Below are positions 6,636 to 15,816 of a DNA stretch of 64,000 nucleotides, piece by piece. The translations under genes were made by a program, and so were the position numbers. The notes beneath the pieces were generated by a model. That model was not told the origin of the DNA and did not search any database. It saw nothing but the letters and a program-made list of their open reading frames with translations. The number at the start of each line of letters is the position of its first letter. The stretch's first letter is position 1. Where the stretch lies: NCBI GenBank assembly GCA_036679405.1, contig JAVBVZ010000033.1, positions 1 to 64,000 of the forward strand, in the 5' to 3' direction. Source of the DNA: JAEYKI01 sp036679405 (GTDB lineage Bacteria > Bacillota > Clostridia > Christensenellales > Christensenellaceae).

Positions 6636-7511
6636 ATGAAAAAAAGTATTTTGATTGTCATTGCGATTTGCATGGCCTTCCTTATGGTTGCCTGCACCAC
6701 TTCGCAGAATGCGGCCGAGGTTTCTCAGTCCGAAGCGGTTTCCTCCGAGCCCGCAGCAACGCAGAGCGTCGAGCCCGAGGCTTCCGCGGAAACGGAAACT
6801 TCGTCCGAGCCCGTCGAATTGACGATCGCGGCGGCAGCCAGCCTGACCGATGTGACTGCTGAAATAGCGGACGCCTATAAACAGGTGGCTCCGGATGTAC
6901 AGCTCACATTCACATATGCATCTTCCGGAAATCTGCAGACACAGATAGAAGAAGGCGCTCCGGTGGATATTTTTATGTCCGCAGCGCAAAAACAGATGAA
7001 CGCCCTGGAAGAAGAGGGACTGTTGGCTGATGGAACGAGAAGCGACCTGCTTGAAAACAAAGTGGTTTTGATTATGCCTGCAGACTCCGATATGGCTCTT
7101 ACAAGCTTTGAGGACCTGGCGACGGATATGGTTTCTTCGGTCGCGCTGGGAGATCCGGAAAGCGTTCCGGCGGGACAGTATGCCGAGGAAGTATTGACTT
7201 CCCTTGACATTTTAGATACAGTTAAAGAAAAGGCAAATTACGGATCAGATGTCCGTCAGGTACTGACCTGGGTGGAAAGCGGAAATGTTGATTGCGGCGT
7301 GGTGTATGCGACGGATGCGGCAACCTCTGAAAATGTAAAAGTGGTTTGCGAAGCGCCCGAGGGCAGCGTAAAAGCTATTATTTATCCCGTTTCGGTGCTT
7401 GAGCAGAGCGCCAGCAAAGATGCGGCCATGAGCTTTATTGAGTTTATGAAGACGGATGACGCAGCGGCAATCTTTGAAAAATACGGCTTTAAAATGGCCA
7501 GCGACGCTTAA
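6636..7511 (+). CDS. modA: molybdate-binding lipoprotein ModA
   Basis: 291 residues. The signal peptide ends in lipobox LMVAC (Cys at about 21), followed by a Ser/Glu-rich tether to about residue 52. A type II periplasmic-binding fold follows, with family segments AAASLTD, FTYASSGNLQTQIEEGAPVD and ALGDPESVPAGQYA. The oxyanion is held by Ser and backbone groups in this family. It is first in a Mo operon; modB starts 15 bp later. An AAAGGAA site precedes the ATG. It presents molybdate or tungstate to ModB at the cell surface; which anion is preferred cannot be read from sequence. Confidence 0.96.
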   Translation: MKKSILIVIAICMAFLMVACTTSQNAAEVSQSEAVSSEPAATQSVEPEASAETETSSEPVELTIAAAASLTDVTAEIADAYKQVAPDVQLTFTYASSGNLQTQIEEGAPVDIFMSAAQKQMNALEEEGLLADGTRSDLLENKVVLIMPADSDMALTSFEDLATDMVSSVALGDPESVPAGQYAEEVLTSLDILDTVKEKANYGSDVRQVLTWVESGNVDCGVVYATDAATSENVKVVCEAPEGSVKAIIYPVSVLEQSASKDAAMSFIEFMKTDDAAAIFEKYGFKMASDA

Positions 7512-7526
7512 ACAAAGGGGTTTTCT

Positions 7527-8210
7527 ATGGATCTTTCACCCTTATGGTTATCTCTTAGGGTTGCCTTATTGGCAACCCTTATCACTTTTTTTCTGGGGCT
7601 GTTGGCCGCCCGTACGGTTGCGGGCATGCGGCGGGCAAAAGGATTGGTGGACGGATTGTTTACGCTCCCGCTGGTATTGCCGCCCACGGTGGTAGGTTTT
7701 TTCCTTTTAGTGATCTTTGGAAAAAACGGCTTCATCGGCCAGTTTTTGGATCAGATCGGCGCGCCGGTTGTCTTTACATGGCAGGGGGCGGTGATCGCTT
7801 CCATGGTGGTTTCATTTCCGCTCATGTACCGGACGGCACGCGGTGCATTTGAGCAAATGGACCAAAATTTACTTTCTGCGGGCAGAACGCTTGGGATGAG
7901 CGAGTGGAGGCTTTTTTTTAAAGTCATGCTCCCCAACTCCATTCCGAGCATCATGGCGGGCACGGTTCTCGCTTTTGCGCGGGCGCTGGGGGAGTTTGGA
8001 GCAACCATTATGCTTGCCGGCAATATCCCCGGCAAGACGCAGACAGTGTCGGTTGCCATTTACACGGCTGTACAGGCCGGTAACTGGAACCTTGCCTACA
8101 GTTGGATGCTGATCATTGTGATCATATCCTTTGTGACGATCGTATTGATGAACATGTGGGGACGTTACGGTACGCGTTATAGGAGGGAAACGGAAAAAGA
8201 ATGGCACTGA
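7527..8210 (+). CDS. modB: molybdate ABC transporter permease ModB
   Basis: 227 residues with five to six membrane helices. The cytoplasmic loop that docks to the ATPase has the EAA-like motif AGRTLGMSEWRLFFKVMLP, and GEFGATIMLAGN is the classic ModB/CysT signature. ATG start behind AAAGGGG. It overlaps modC by 10 bp, so translation is coupled. Full length for the family. Confidence 0.96.
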   Translation: MDLSPLWLSLRVALLATLITFFLGLLAARTVAGMRRAKGLVDGLFTLPLVLPPTVVGFFLLVIFGKNGFIGQFLDQIGAPVVFTWQGAVIASMVVSFPLMYRTARGAFEQMDQNLLSAGRTLGMSEWRLFFKVMLPNSIPSIMAGTVLAFARALGEFGATIMLAGNIPGKTQTVSVAIYTAVQAGNWNLAYSWMLIIVIISFVTIVLMNMWGRYGTRYRRETEKEWH

Positions 8211-9253
8211 CGGTAGATATAGAAAAAAAATTCAAAGGCTTTCGTTTAAGAAGTAAATTTAAGACGGAAGGGGAAACACTTGCAATTCTAGGCGCGTCGG
8301 GCTGTGGAAAAAGCCTTACGCTTAAGTGCATTGCAGGCGTGGAAAAACCCGACCGGGGATATATCGAGCTGGACGGAAGAGTCTTGTTTGACAGCGAAAA
8401 TAACATTGACCTGCCTGCAAGGGTCCGGGGCGTTGGATATCTTTTTCAGGATTACGCGCTTTTTCCCAATATGACCGTAGAAGAAAACATCGGTTGCGGA
8501 ATCAAAAAGGGACGGGACCGCGCGGTGGAAATCAAAGAAAAAATAGATGTGTTTTTTCTGGAAGGACTGGAGAAAAAATATCCTTCCCAGTTGTCGGGCG
8601 GCCAAAAACAGCGGGTAGCGCTGGCGCGTATGCTTGCAAGCCGGCCGTGCATGATTATGCTGGATGAACCATTTTCCGCTTTGGACAGCTTTTTGAAGTG
8701 GCAGCTTGAGCAGGAAATTTTGTCTTTGCAGGAACAATTTACGGGAAGCATTCTTTTTGTATCGCATAACCGGGACGAGGTATATAGGCTCTGCGACCGG
8801 GTCGTGGTTATGGAAGACGGAAAAACACAGGATGTTTTGCCTAAAAAAGAAATGTTTGCCGACCCAAAGACCCTTTCCGCAACATTGCTTTCCGGGTGCA
8901 AAAACATATCGGCGGCACAGAAGACCGGGGAGAGGGCTTTATTTGCCAAGGATTGGAACGTATATCTTGAAACGGCTGTTCAGGTCCCGGATGATCTTGC
9001 GTATGTGGGTTTTCGGGCGCATTATTTTGAGGTTGCGGATGAAAAGGGCATAAACACAATGGAATGCAGCGTTACCCGTGTGGTAGAGGATATGTTTTCT
9101 ATCATTGTCATGGCGCGGACAGCAGGGGGAGATCAGGGAAATGCGCGTGCGTATCTTCGTTATGAGCTTTCCAAAGACAAATGGACTGCGTTTGGAAATC
9201 CTCAAAAATTGCTGCTGAAAATGCCTGCACATCAGTTGATTTTAATGAGATGA
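8201..9253 (+). CDS. modC: molybdate ABC transporter ATP-binding protein ModC
   Basis: 350 residues. Walker A GASGCGKS (about 29-36), Q-loop LFQDYALFP, signature LSGGQKQRVALARML, Walker B MIMLDEPFSALD and switch histidine in VSHNRDE are intact. The C-terminal 120 residues form the regulatory region where ModC proteins carry a MOP/TOBE domain; its sequence is weakly conserved here. It energises molybdate import through ModB. Translationally coupled to modB by a 10-bp overlap. Confidence 0.95.
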   Translation: MALTVDIEKKFKGFRLRSKFKTEGETLAILGASGCGKSLTLKCIAGVEKPDRGYIELDGRVLFDSENNIDLPARVRGVGYLFQDYALFPNMTVEENIGCGIKKGRDRAVEIKEKIDVFFLEGLEKKYPSQLSGGQKQRVALARMLASRPCMIMLDEPFSALDSFLKWQLEQEILSLQEQFTGSILFVSHNRDEVYRLCDRVVVMEDGKTQDVLPKKEMFADPKTLSATLLSGCKNISAAQKTGERALFAKDWNVYLETAVQVPDDLAYVGFRAHYFEVADEKGINTMECSVTRVVEDMFSIIVMARTAGGDQGNARAYLRYELSKDKWTAFGNPQKLLLKMPAHQLILMR

Positions 9254-9277
9254 GCCGGAAATGATAAAAGGAGATGG

Positions 9278-9784
9278 ATGGCTGTGAAAGAAAAAATGTA
9301 CCGTGCCGCACTCATTACATCCAGTGACATGGGCTATGCCGGAAAGCGGCAGGACACGAGCGGAGATTTGTTGGAAGAGATGCTTGTGCAGGTCGGATAT
9401 GAGATTGCGGAACGGATCCTTTTGCCGGATGAGCGTGACCGGCTGGAAGGCGAACTCAAACGGCTTTGTGACAGCCATGCGTGCGACGTGATTTTCACCA
9501 CCGGAGGAACCGGATTTTCTCCCAGGGATGTCATGCCCGAAGCTACAGCCGCAGTCGCAGAGCGGATGGTTCCCGGGATTCCGGAGGCTATGCGCGCATA
9601 CAGTATGCAGTTTACCCGGCGCGCAATGCTGAGCCGGGGGATAGCGGCCATACGGAAGCGTACGCTGATCATCAATCTGCCGGGAAGCCCAAAAGCGGTC
9701 AGAGAATGTCTGGAATTTATTTTAGGGGAGCTTCCGCACGGTTTGGATGTGCTGCGCGGAGAAACAGGGCATTGCGCCCGTTGA
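9278..9784 (+). CDS. moaB: MogA/MoaB-family molybdopterin adenylyltransferase
   Basis: 168 residues, the size of MogA/MoaB. It has the MoCF-fold signature TTGGTGFSPRDVMPEATAAV (residues about 73-92) with the molybdopterin-binding GGTG loop and the acidic pair downstream, and a C-terminal LPGSPKAV motif typical of the family. By homology it adenylates molybdopterin before molybdenum insertion. It follows modC by 24 bp in the operon, so metal uptake and cofactor assembly are co-expressed. MogA and MoaB cannot be separated with certainty here. Confidence 0.92.
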   Translation: MAVKEKMYRAALITSSDMGYAGKRQDTSGDLLEEMLVQVGYEIAERILLPDERDRLEGELKRLCDSHACDVIFTTGGTGFSPRDVMPEATAAVAERMVPGIPEAMRAYSMQFTRRAMLSRGIAAIRKRTLIINLPGSPKAVRECLEFILGELPHGLDVLRGETGHCAR

Positions 9785-9841
9785 TGAATGCAGATCGGCG
9801 GCAGGACGGATTATTTAAGAAAGCGTGTTGGAATACGGAAT

Positions 9842-10114
9842 ATGGAAAAAGAAACGTTTTATATGGTGTGTTTTGAATCTACCCAGCGGGCCATATGGCT
9901 GGAAAGGGAAATCGCAAAGAGGATGGAAGGGATCCGCCTGGTTCCCATCCCGCCCGAAATCCGCGCAACCTGCGGTTTGGGGCTCAAAATACGGACAGAT
10001 CTGTTTGATCCGGTGATGAGCGGAGAAATGCGCTCAGAAATACTGAAAGATGAAATCTATATTGTTCAAAGAGAAGGCGGACACAGGAGCGTTTTAAAAT
10101 GGGCAGAAAAATAG
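9842..10114 (+). CDS. DUF3343 protein, putative Se/S-carrier-like
   Basis: 90 residues from the ATG at 9842. That start fits the family N-terminus better than the ATG at 9788, which lies next to the moaB stop and has no ribosome site. The family features seen are FYMVCFESTQRAIWLE, LVPIPPEI and the conserved CGLGLKI with the single likely functional Cys. DUF3343 genes sit in the 'orphan selD' clusters linked to selenium-dependent molybdenum hydroxylases, and a thiol-based Se/S carrier role has been suggested. Its end overlaps the cysteine desulfurase gene by 16 bp. Confidence 0.85.
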   Translation: MEKETFYMVCFESTQRAIWLEREIAKRMEGIRLVPIPPEIRATCGLGLKIRTDLFDPVMSGEMRSEILKDEIYIVQREGGHRSVLKWAEK

Positions 10115-11244
10115 TGTATCTCAATAACGGTGCAACAACACTAAAAAAGCCGGCATGCGTTTACGATGCTTTTTTAAATGCGGCGCAGAATTTTTCAAAT
10201 ATGGGGCGGGGTGTGAGTTCACTCTCCATAGAAACATCCAGGGCGGCCCTTTCGGCACGGGAATCGATCGCAGGTTTGTTCGGTATTAAAAATCCGCTCA
10301 GGGTGGGCTTCGTAAAGAATGCGACCGAAGCGCTGAATGCGGGGATATTCGGCCTGCTTAAATCCGGTGACCATGTAATCAGTACGGTGGGGGAGCATAA
10401 TTCCGTTTTGCGTCCGCTGATGCGTGTGCAGGATACGCGCGGCGTTGAGGTAACCCTGCTGCCCGTTGACCGTATGGGCCGCGTCTTTCCTTCGGATTTT
10501 AAAAAGGCCCTGCAAAAAAATACGAAAATGATCGTAATGAGCCAGGTATCCAATGTGACCGGAAATGTTTTCGACATCCGGTCAATCGGCGAAATCGCAA
10601 AAAATCATGGTGCTTTGTTTTTTTTGGATGCTGCGCAAAGCGCAGGCGTTCTGGATATAGATGTTGAACGGGACAATATTGACCTGCTTGCTTTTACCGG
10701 GCATAAATATTTGTTTGCTTTCCAGGGAATGGGCGGGTTGTACCTTCGGGAGGGCATTCCCATGCAGCCGTTGATAGTGGGCGGAGGAACCTCTTCCTCT
10801 TTTGAGGTTCGTCCGGTGCTGGACATGCCCGAGCTGGTGGAAGCGGGAACGCAGAATATGCCGGGCATAGAGGCGCTTAGGGCATCTGTCGGATTTGTGA
10901 GCGGGCACATGGAAGAAATTGCACGGAAAGAAGCGGAATTGACCCGTTATTTTATAGAAAAAATTGCGCGGATTGACGGGCTTCAAATGCTCGGAGAGCC
11001 GGGTACGCAGGAGAGGGTCGCTCTTTTTTCACTGATCAGCAATCGGGTTTCCATTTTAGACCTGGCTGAATTTTTAGATGAAGAAAAAGGGATAGAAACG
11101 CGGCTGGGGCTGCACTGTGCGCCTATGATTCATCGCTTTATCGGCAGTGAAAAAACCGGAACGCTTCGGATAAGCCTTTGCTTTTTTAACGAAAAGGAAG
11201 AGATTGATTTATTGATGGATGCAATGAGAGAATTTTTGTCTTGA
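10099..11244 (+). CDS. cysteine desulfurase of the EF2568 type (class V aminotransferase)
   Basis: 381 residues. A PLP-dependent class V fold: VYLNNGATT at the N-terminus, the PLP-binding Asp region LFFLDAAQSAG, and the Schiff-base lysine in FTGHKYLFAFQG. The catalytic cysteine loop RLGLHCAPMIH lies near the C-terminus. This subfamily was recognised in the Enterococcus selenium-molybdenum hydroxylase cluster. It probably delivers sulfur or selenium from (seleno)cysteine to the molybdenum cofactor. It is last in the mod operon, coupled to DUF3343 by overlap and followed by a strong terminator. No selD (selenophosphate synthase) gene is in this window. Confidence 0.9.
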   Translation: MGRKIVYLNNGATTLKKPACVYDAFLNAAQNFSNMGRGVSSLSIETSRAALSARESIAGLFGIKNPLRVGFVKNATEALNAGIFGLLKSGDHVISTVGEHNSVLRPLMRVQDTRGVEVTLLPVDRMGRVFPSDFKKALQKNTKMIVMSQVSNVTGNVFDIRSIGEIAKNHGALFFLDAAQSAGVLDIDVERDNIDLLAFTGHKYLFAFQGMGGLYLREGIPMQPLIVGGGTSSSFEVRPVLDMPELVEAGTQNMPGIEALRASVGFVSGHMEEIARKEAELTRYFIEKIARIDGLQMLGEPGTQERVALFSLISNRVSILDLAEFLDEEKGIETRLGLHCAPMIHRFIGSEKTGTLRISLCFFNEKEEIDLLMDAMREFLS

Positions 11245-11255
11245 TGAAACTTATT

Positions 11256-11281
11256 AAAAAGGCGGCTTGGCCGCCTTTTTT
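11256..11281 (+). terminator. intrinsic terminator of the mod operon
   Basis: AAAAAGGCGG and CCGCCTTTTT pair around a short loop. The U-run and mirrored A-run make it potentially bidirectional. Confidence 0.9.
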
Positions 11282-11380
11282 ATTTTTAACATAAAAACAA
11301 TGGGCAAAGGGCCGGAAATATGATAAAATTTTAAAAAATGTCAGAATCAAAACCACAAATCCATAATTAAAGGAGACAGC

Positions 11381-12859
11381 ATGCAAACTGCACAAAAAAA
11401 ACCGTTAATAAGAAGGATACTGTTACTGGCGCTCATGTTCGCTTTTATACTTCCGCAGACGGCATCGTTTGCACAGACACAATACGAAAACAGCGAATAT
11501 GACGCCATGTCTTATATGCTGGTAGAAGCGGGGAGCGGACAGGTGCTGGCCGAAAACGACCCGGACCGCAAGATCTATCCTGCAAGCACAACCAAGCTGA
11601 TGACGGCTCTTCTGCTGGTTGAGCAAAAAGGGCTGGATGGCGAAACGACGGTCGGTACCGAGATAAACGGACTGCCGAACGGGTCGTCCCTGATGGGGCT
11701 GGAAGTAGGAGAAACGCTTCCCGTTAAAGATTTGCTTTACGGACTGATGCTCTCTTCCGGCAATGATGCCGCCTGTACCATAGGCGTTTATGTTTCGGGC
11801 AGCGTTGATGCTTTTGTGGAGCTGATGAACCAGCGTGCGGTCGAACTGGGCATGGACAATACCCATTTTGTGACCCCCTACGGCTGCTTTATCAATCAGG
11901 ATGAAGAAAATACGATTCCCGAAGACCAGCTCGGGATATACCATTATACAACCGCGTCCGATATGTCCAAGCTGGCCGTGGAAGTCTCCAAACATCCGGA
12001 AATTCTGGAAGCGGGAAGCACGGGGACCTATACGCTTTCGGCTACGAACGACCATCCGGAGGAAAGGGAGATAGAAAATTCAAATCCTTTGATCCATACG
12101 CTCAAAAACCATCCCGAATACAGCGAATTTTTTTATGAATATGCAACCGGACTCAAAACCGGAACGGTAAACAATATCCGTGTGGGGGATGAGATTATTT
12201 CCTCTTATGGAAGCGTGGTCGCAACGGCCAGCAAGGACGGACTGTCGCTGATCGCGCTTATATTCGGCGACGAATCCGAACGTGAAACAGACAACGGAAC
12301 GCAGCACTCCTATCAGAGATGGCTGCTGGCCGCAGACCTTTTTGATTATGGATTTGCAAATTATGCCTGGGTGGATCTGGGTTCCTATATTACAGCTGTT
12401 TCTCTGACCCGTCCGGTAGATGTTGAGGAGAACGGGGGCATACAGGCGGGTGAATTTGAAATTGCCAGCCAGGACAGCCAGATGCCCGGCCAGGTGCTTC
12501 TGGACGCGGCAACGGTGAGCGGCCTTGCCGACGGAACGGCCAGTATCGAGCAGCAGGTCGATCTGCCGGATGCGCTGCCCTATTATGTGCAGGTGGGCGA
12601 TACGGTGGGGGAAGTTACCTATTCGCTCAGCGGGGAAGACGTTTATCAGGCGGATCTGGTTGTGACCGGACAAACGATAGATGAAACGGATGAAAATGCC
12701 GTGCAGGAAGATGCAAACGGCGCGCAGGATGCCGGTGCGTTGCCCGGATGGTTTTGGTGGGTAGTCATACCGGCCGCGGCAGTGGGCGCGCTTTTTGTGA
12801 TCCGGGCGGTCAATCTGTCCCGCCGCAGCCGCCGCCGCAGGTATCGCCGGCGGCATTGA
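11381..12859 (+). CDS. serine-type D-alanyl-D-alanine carboxypeptidase (PBP5/DacF-like)
   Basis: 492 residues. Signal peptide to about residue 33. The peptidase S11 domain has SxxK (S69-T-T-K72), SGN in SSGNDAA and KTG in GLKTGTVN, all intact. A PBP5 C-terminal beta domain follows. It ends in a membrane helix (about 455-478) and a cluster of arginines (RRSRRRRYRRRH). It trims the terminal D-Ala of cell-wall pentapeptides outside the membrane. AAAGGAG precedes the ATG. Single gene between the mod-operon terminator and the GGDEF gene. The C-terminal true transmembrane anchor differs from the amphipathic helix of classic PBP5. Confidence 0.95.
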   Translation: MQTAQKKPLIRRILLLALMFAFILPQTASFAQTQYENSEYDAMSYMLVEAGSGQVLAENDPDRKIYPASTTKLMTALLLVEQKGLDGETTVGTEINGLPNGSSLMGLEVGETLPVKDLLYGLMLSSGNDAACTIGVYVSGSVDAFVELMNQRAVELGMDNTHFVTPYGCFINQDEENTIPEDQLGIYHYTTASDMSKLAVEVSKHPEILEAGSTGTYTLSATNDHPEEREIENSNPLIHTLKNHPEYSEFFYEYATGLKTGTVNNIRVGDEIISSYGSVVATASKDGLSLIALIFGDESERETDNGTQHSYQRWLLAADLFDYGFANYAWVDLGSYITAVSLTRPVDVEENGGIQAGEFEIASQDSQMPGQVLLDAATVSGLADGTASIEQQVDLPDALPYYVQVGDTVGEVTYSLSGEDVYQADLVVTGQTIDETDENAVQEDANGAQDAGALPGWFWWVVIPAAAVGALFVIRAVNLSRRSRRRRYRRRH

Positions 12860-12952
12860 TCAGCAAGATTGCGGTTTTAAAAGCAATGGCGGCAGAAACA
12901 CCCATCTCAGGCACGGCGCCTATAAAAATATGATCTAAGGAGGATTTAGGCT

Positions 12953-13870
12953 TTGATCAACAGTGTTACTCTGGATTCTCTTGAGGAAAATCTGAAGTTT
13001 TTTTATAAAATGTACGACATTGTCAGGCTGGTGGATCCTGTAAACAAGACGGTGACGGAGAATAAGGCGAGTTGCAGCGGAGAAGCAAACGAACTTTGCT
13101 ATACATACTGGCGGGACGACAAAATCTGTGACAACTGTATTTCGGTCCGCGCATACCTTCAGAATAAGTGTTATATAAAATTGGAGCAGTCCGCAGAAAC
13201 AATCATGATGGTAACGGCGCTGCCTGTAGAAAATTCGGAAAAACCCATGGTGATCGAACTTTTAAAAAATGCGACCGACAGCATGATGATCGGAACGGGA
13301 GACTATGCAAAAGGACATCTGATGCGGCGCTTTGTAACGGAGATCAACGAGCTGGTTGTCCGTGACGAACTGACCGGCCAGTATAACAGGAGGTATGTCA
13401 ATGAGAGGCTGCCTGCGGATATTGTGCGGGCTACGCTGGAAAAAGAGCCTCTGTCCGTCATCTTTGTTGATGTGGATAATTTAAAAAATATCAACGACTG
13501 CTACGGGCACGTTTGCGGTGACCAGGCAATCACAAAAGTTATGGAGAAACTGCTTTGCTGTATCCGGTCGGATACGGACTGGGCTGCCCGCTATGGAGGC
13601 GATGAGTTTTTTATCTGCCTGAACCGTACGGGAAAGAAGGCGGCCTGCCATGTTGCCGAAAGAATCAGGAAAGACGTGGAGGAAATCGTTATTTTTAAAG
13701 ACGGGAAATCTGTTAAGACAACGGTTTCCCTGGGCGTATATACGATGGAAGCGGAGCGTGGCGAGATGCTTACGGCAGATGAAGTGATTGCCCTTGCGGA
13801 CAGGCGGATGTATGAGGCAAAGAAAAACGGAAGAAACCACGCGTTCGCCGGCCCGGACGGACTAAAATAA
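12953..13870 (+). CDS. diguanylate cyclase (GGDEF) with Cys-rich N-terminal sensor region
   Basis: 305 residues. TTG start, 9 bases after an AAGGAGG site. The first 120 residues form a PAS-like region with five cysteines (C41, C49, C59, C62, C73), including a CxxC, which could bind metal or respond to redox state. The C-terminal GGDEF domain begins near 130 (DELTGQYNRRY) and has the intact active motif YGGDEFF. The inhibitory RxxD site five residues upstream is altered: an Arg and an Asp are present, but one residue too far apart. No membrane segment, so the enzyme is cytosolic. Expected product: cyclic di-GMP. Confidence 0.92.
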   Translation: MINSVTLDSLEENLKFFYKMYDIVRLVDPVNKTVTENKASCSGEANELCYTYWRDDKICDNCISVRAYLQNKCYIKLEQSAETIMMVTALPVENSEKPMVIELLKNATDSMMIGTGDYAKGHLMRRFVTEINELVVRDELTGQYNRRYVNERLPADIVRATLEKEPLSVIFVDVDNLKNINDCYGHVCGDQAITKVMEKLLCCIRSDTDWAARYGGDEFFICLNRTGKKAACHVAERIRKDVEEIVIFKDGKSVKTTVSLGVYTMEAERGEMLTADEVIALADRRMYEAKKNGRNHAFAGPDGLK

Positions 13871-13953
13871 CGTTTGTCTTCAGGCGTCGGGCGCGCTTCT
13901 CGCCTAAAAGCGCTCACTTTTTAAAATGTACGTTTAATCAAAAATAAGTGCGG

Positions 13954-13986
13954 GCGGTATCCGGTTGAACGGTTACCGCTCTTTTT
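13954..13986 (+). terminator. intrinsic terminator after the GGDEF gene
   Basis: GCGGTATCCG pairs with CGGTTACCGC (one mismatch), followed by CTCTTTTT. It overlaps the last codons of the convergent HAD gene. Confidence 0.7.
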
Positions 13987-14968
13987 GAGTGGTTTGATCT
14001 TTTAGCTGCATGGCTTTCAGAAAACGGTCATATTCCGGGTTTGTTCCCTCTGAATTATCCAGCGCTTTCAGCAGATCCAGGTACACGTTTGAAGCTGCAG
14101 CCTCCTGAAAATTTTTCTGAAAATAATCTTCAAGAATTTCATAAGAAGCGGTTTTATGAATGATAGCTTTTACCAAATTATCAAGCGGAGACTCTTTGGA
14201 ATAGTCGGCAGGTACAAAATACCGGATCCGGCTTTCTTTAATAAGGCTGTAAACTTTATCTTTATCCTGTGTCTGCGGATTGTACACGCCTATGGAATGT
14301 CCTCCGTTGCTGTTCACCAGTTTCATGCATGGTATATCCGTATCGCTGTCACCAATGTAGATCATATTCCTGAAAGGGATTCTTAATTTTTCCGGAGGGA
14401 AATACGCATTGACTCCGGGATCGTTTATGTCCAGGACTCCTTTTTCAATTCTGAATAAAAACTGTGTTTTATTTGTATAATTGATGGCCTGAGCCGGCCA
14501 CTTTGCAACGCCTTTTTTGTTAAAGTAAAAAGAACTGGCGTATATTTTTTTAAATTCATGGTTTTGAGCCATCGCGGTGCCTTCAATCATTTCTTTAAGC
14601 CCGGAAGAAATGATATAGTGCTCTATAACGATGCCCCTTTTATTTCCGTATTCGCGGATCCGGCCGAACCAGTCGGTGACGCCGCTGAACAATTGAACCC
14701 TGGCGCCATACTCGGCAAGGGATTTTTTGTTCAAAATCAAATTGCCCTCGGCTTCCCGGACCATCTTGTACATGTAAGCTAAATTTTGGTCCATGTCGTT
14801 TTCGCGGGCAAGACGGTTGGAATCGTCCCAAAATTTTTGCACGTCGTAACCAACATCCTGTATATATCCCTGTGCCTGCATATCGTCCGGGGTAAGCGTT
14901 TTGTCAAAATCATAGCAGATGGCGATCACAGGATTTCTTTCAGTTTGTGTGCGTTGGTAGTTCTGCAT
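13973..14968 (-). CDS. HAD-superfamily phosphatase-like hydrolase
   Basis: 331 residues. HAD motif I YDFDKTLTPDD (near residue 20) with both aspartates, motif II IISSG, and motif IV IYIGDSDTDIPCM are all present, so it should be a working hydrolase. The cap region between motifs I and II is about 100 residues (C1-type). The substrate is unknown. AAAGGAG ahead of the ATG; the gene follows the XdhC-type gene by 57 bp on the same strand, so it may be the last gene of the yqeC operon. Its tie to Mo/Se metabolism is only by position. Confidence 0.85.
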   Translation of the reverse strand: MQNYQRTQTERNPVIAICYDFDKTLTPDDMQAQGYIQDVGYDVQKFWDDSNRLARENDMDQNLAYMYKMVREAEGNLILNKKSLAEYGARVQLFSGVTDWFGRIREYGNKRGIVIEHYIISSGLKEMIEGTAMAQNHEFKKIYASSFYFNKKGVAKWPAQAINYTNKTQFLFRIEKGVLDINDPGVNAYFPPEKLRIPFRNMIYIGDSDTDIPCMKLVNSNGGHSIGVYNPQTQDKDKVYSLIKESRIRYFVPADYSKESPLDNLVKAIIHKTASYEILEDYFQKNFQEAAASNVYLDLLKALDNSEGTNPEYDRFLKAMQLKDQTTQKER

Positions 14969-15025
14969 GAATAATCGACTCCTTTGATAAGCGTGGGAAA
15001 GGATTTAAGCTGCCCTTTGCGCCGG

Positions 15026-15802
15026 TTAAAGTTTCATATGCCGCAGCGAACCGTTGTTTTTGATCAAAATGATCTCGCTTAAAATGCTCAGGGCTACTTC
15101 TGCGGGTGCGCCGCCGCCCAGCGCAATACCGACCGGTGCGTAAACAGCGGCCAGGTCTTCTTTTTTCATCCCTTTCTGAATCAGGTTTTGCATCATGGTA
15201 GAAACTTTGCGGCGGCTTCCGATCACGCCTAAGTACTTTGGGTGTTTGGGGGCGATGTTGGCAAGGGCAAGTTCGTCAAATTTATGGCCCTGCGTAGCAA
15301 TCACTACATAATCGGATGAGCGGAGGGCCAGTTTCTCGGTTTCGTCCGCAACGCTGCCGCAAATGCGCTGTTTTGCCAGCGGGTAGCGCTCTTTGGAGAC
15401 GATTTCCAAACGGTCGTCAATGACCGTGATATCAAACCCCAGAATATCCGCCATTTTATAAAGAGCGTGGTTCACGTGGCCGGCTCCTATCAGGATCAGC
15501 CGCGCTGCCGGTGCATATATTTTTACAAAGTATTCCGCGCTGCCGCCGCATTCCATGCCCAGGTCGGCTTTTAGATCATAAGAGAAAGAAAGGCTCTCTT
15601 TTTTGGAAATGCATTTTTTGGCGTCTTCAATGGCACGGTGCTCAAGCGCGCCGCCGCCCACCGTACCGCCGATGTTGCCCGTTTCATCCACCAGCATCTC
15701 GGCGCCGGGCGCGGCCGGCGTGGATCCGTCCGCCACTGTTATGGACACCAGTGCGACCGTTTTATTCTGTGCAATCAGGTCGGGGATCTTTTCTATCAGC
15801 AT
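15026..15802 (-). CDS. XdhC/CoxI-family molybdenum hydroxylase maturation factor
   Basis: 258 residues. N-terminal XdhC-CoxI domain with GSTPAAPGA, GGTVGGGALEHRA and GMECGGSAE, then a C-terminal Rossmann domain with LILIGAGHVN and GVIGSRRK. Family members bind molybdopterin cofactor and help insert its sulfurated (or selenated) form into xanthine dehydrogenase-type enzymes. It lies 14 bp after yqeB in a minus-strand operon. This is the chaperone type, not the iron-sulfur subunit also called XdhC in E. coli. Confidence 0.93.
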   Translation of the reverse strand: MLIEKIPDLIAQNKTVALVSITVADGSTPAAPGAEMLVDETGNIGGTVGGGALEHRAIEDAKKCISKKESLSFSYDLKADLGMECGGSAEYFVKIYAPAARLILIGAGHVNHALYKMADILGFDITVIDDRLEIVSKERYPLAKQRICGSVADETEKLALRSSDYVVIATQGHKFDELALANIAPKHPKYLGVIGSRRKVSTMMQNLIQKGMKKEDLAAVYAPVGIALGGGAPAEVALSILSEIILIKNNGSLRHMKL

Positions 15803-15816
15803 GATTTGACTCCTTT

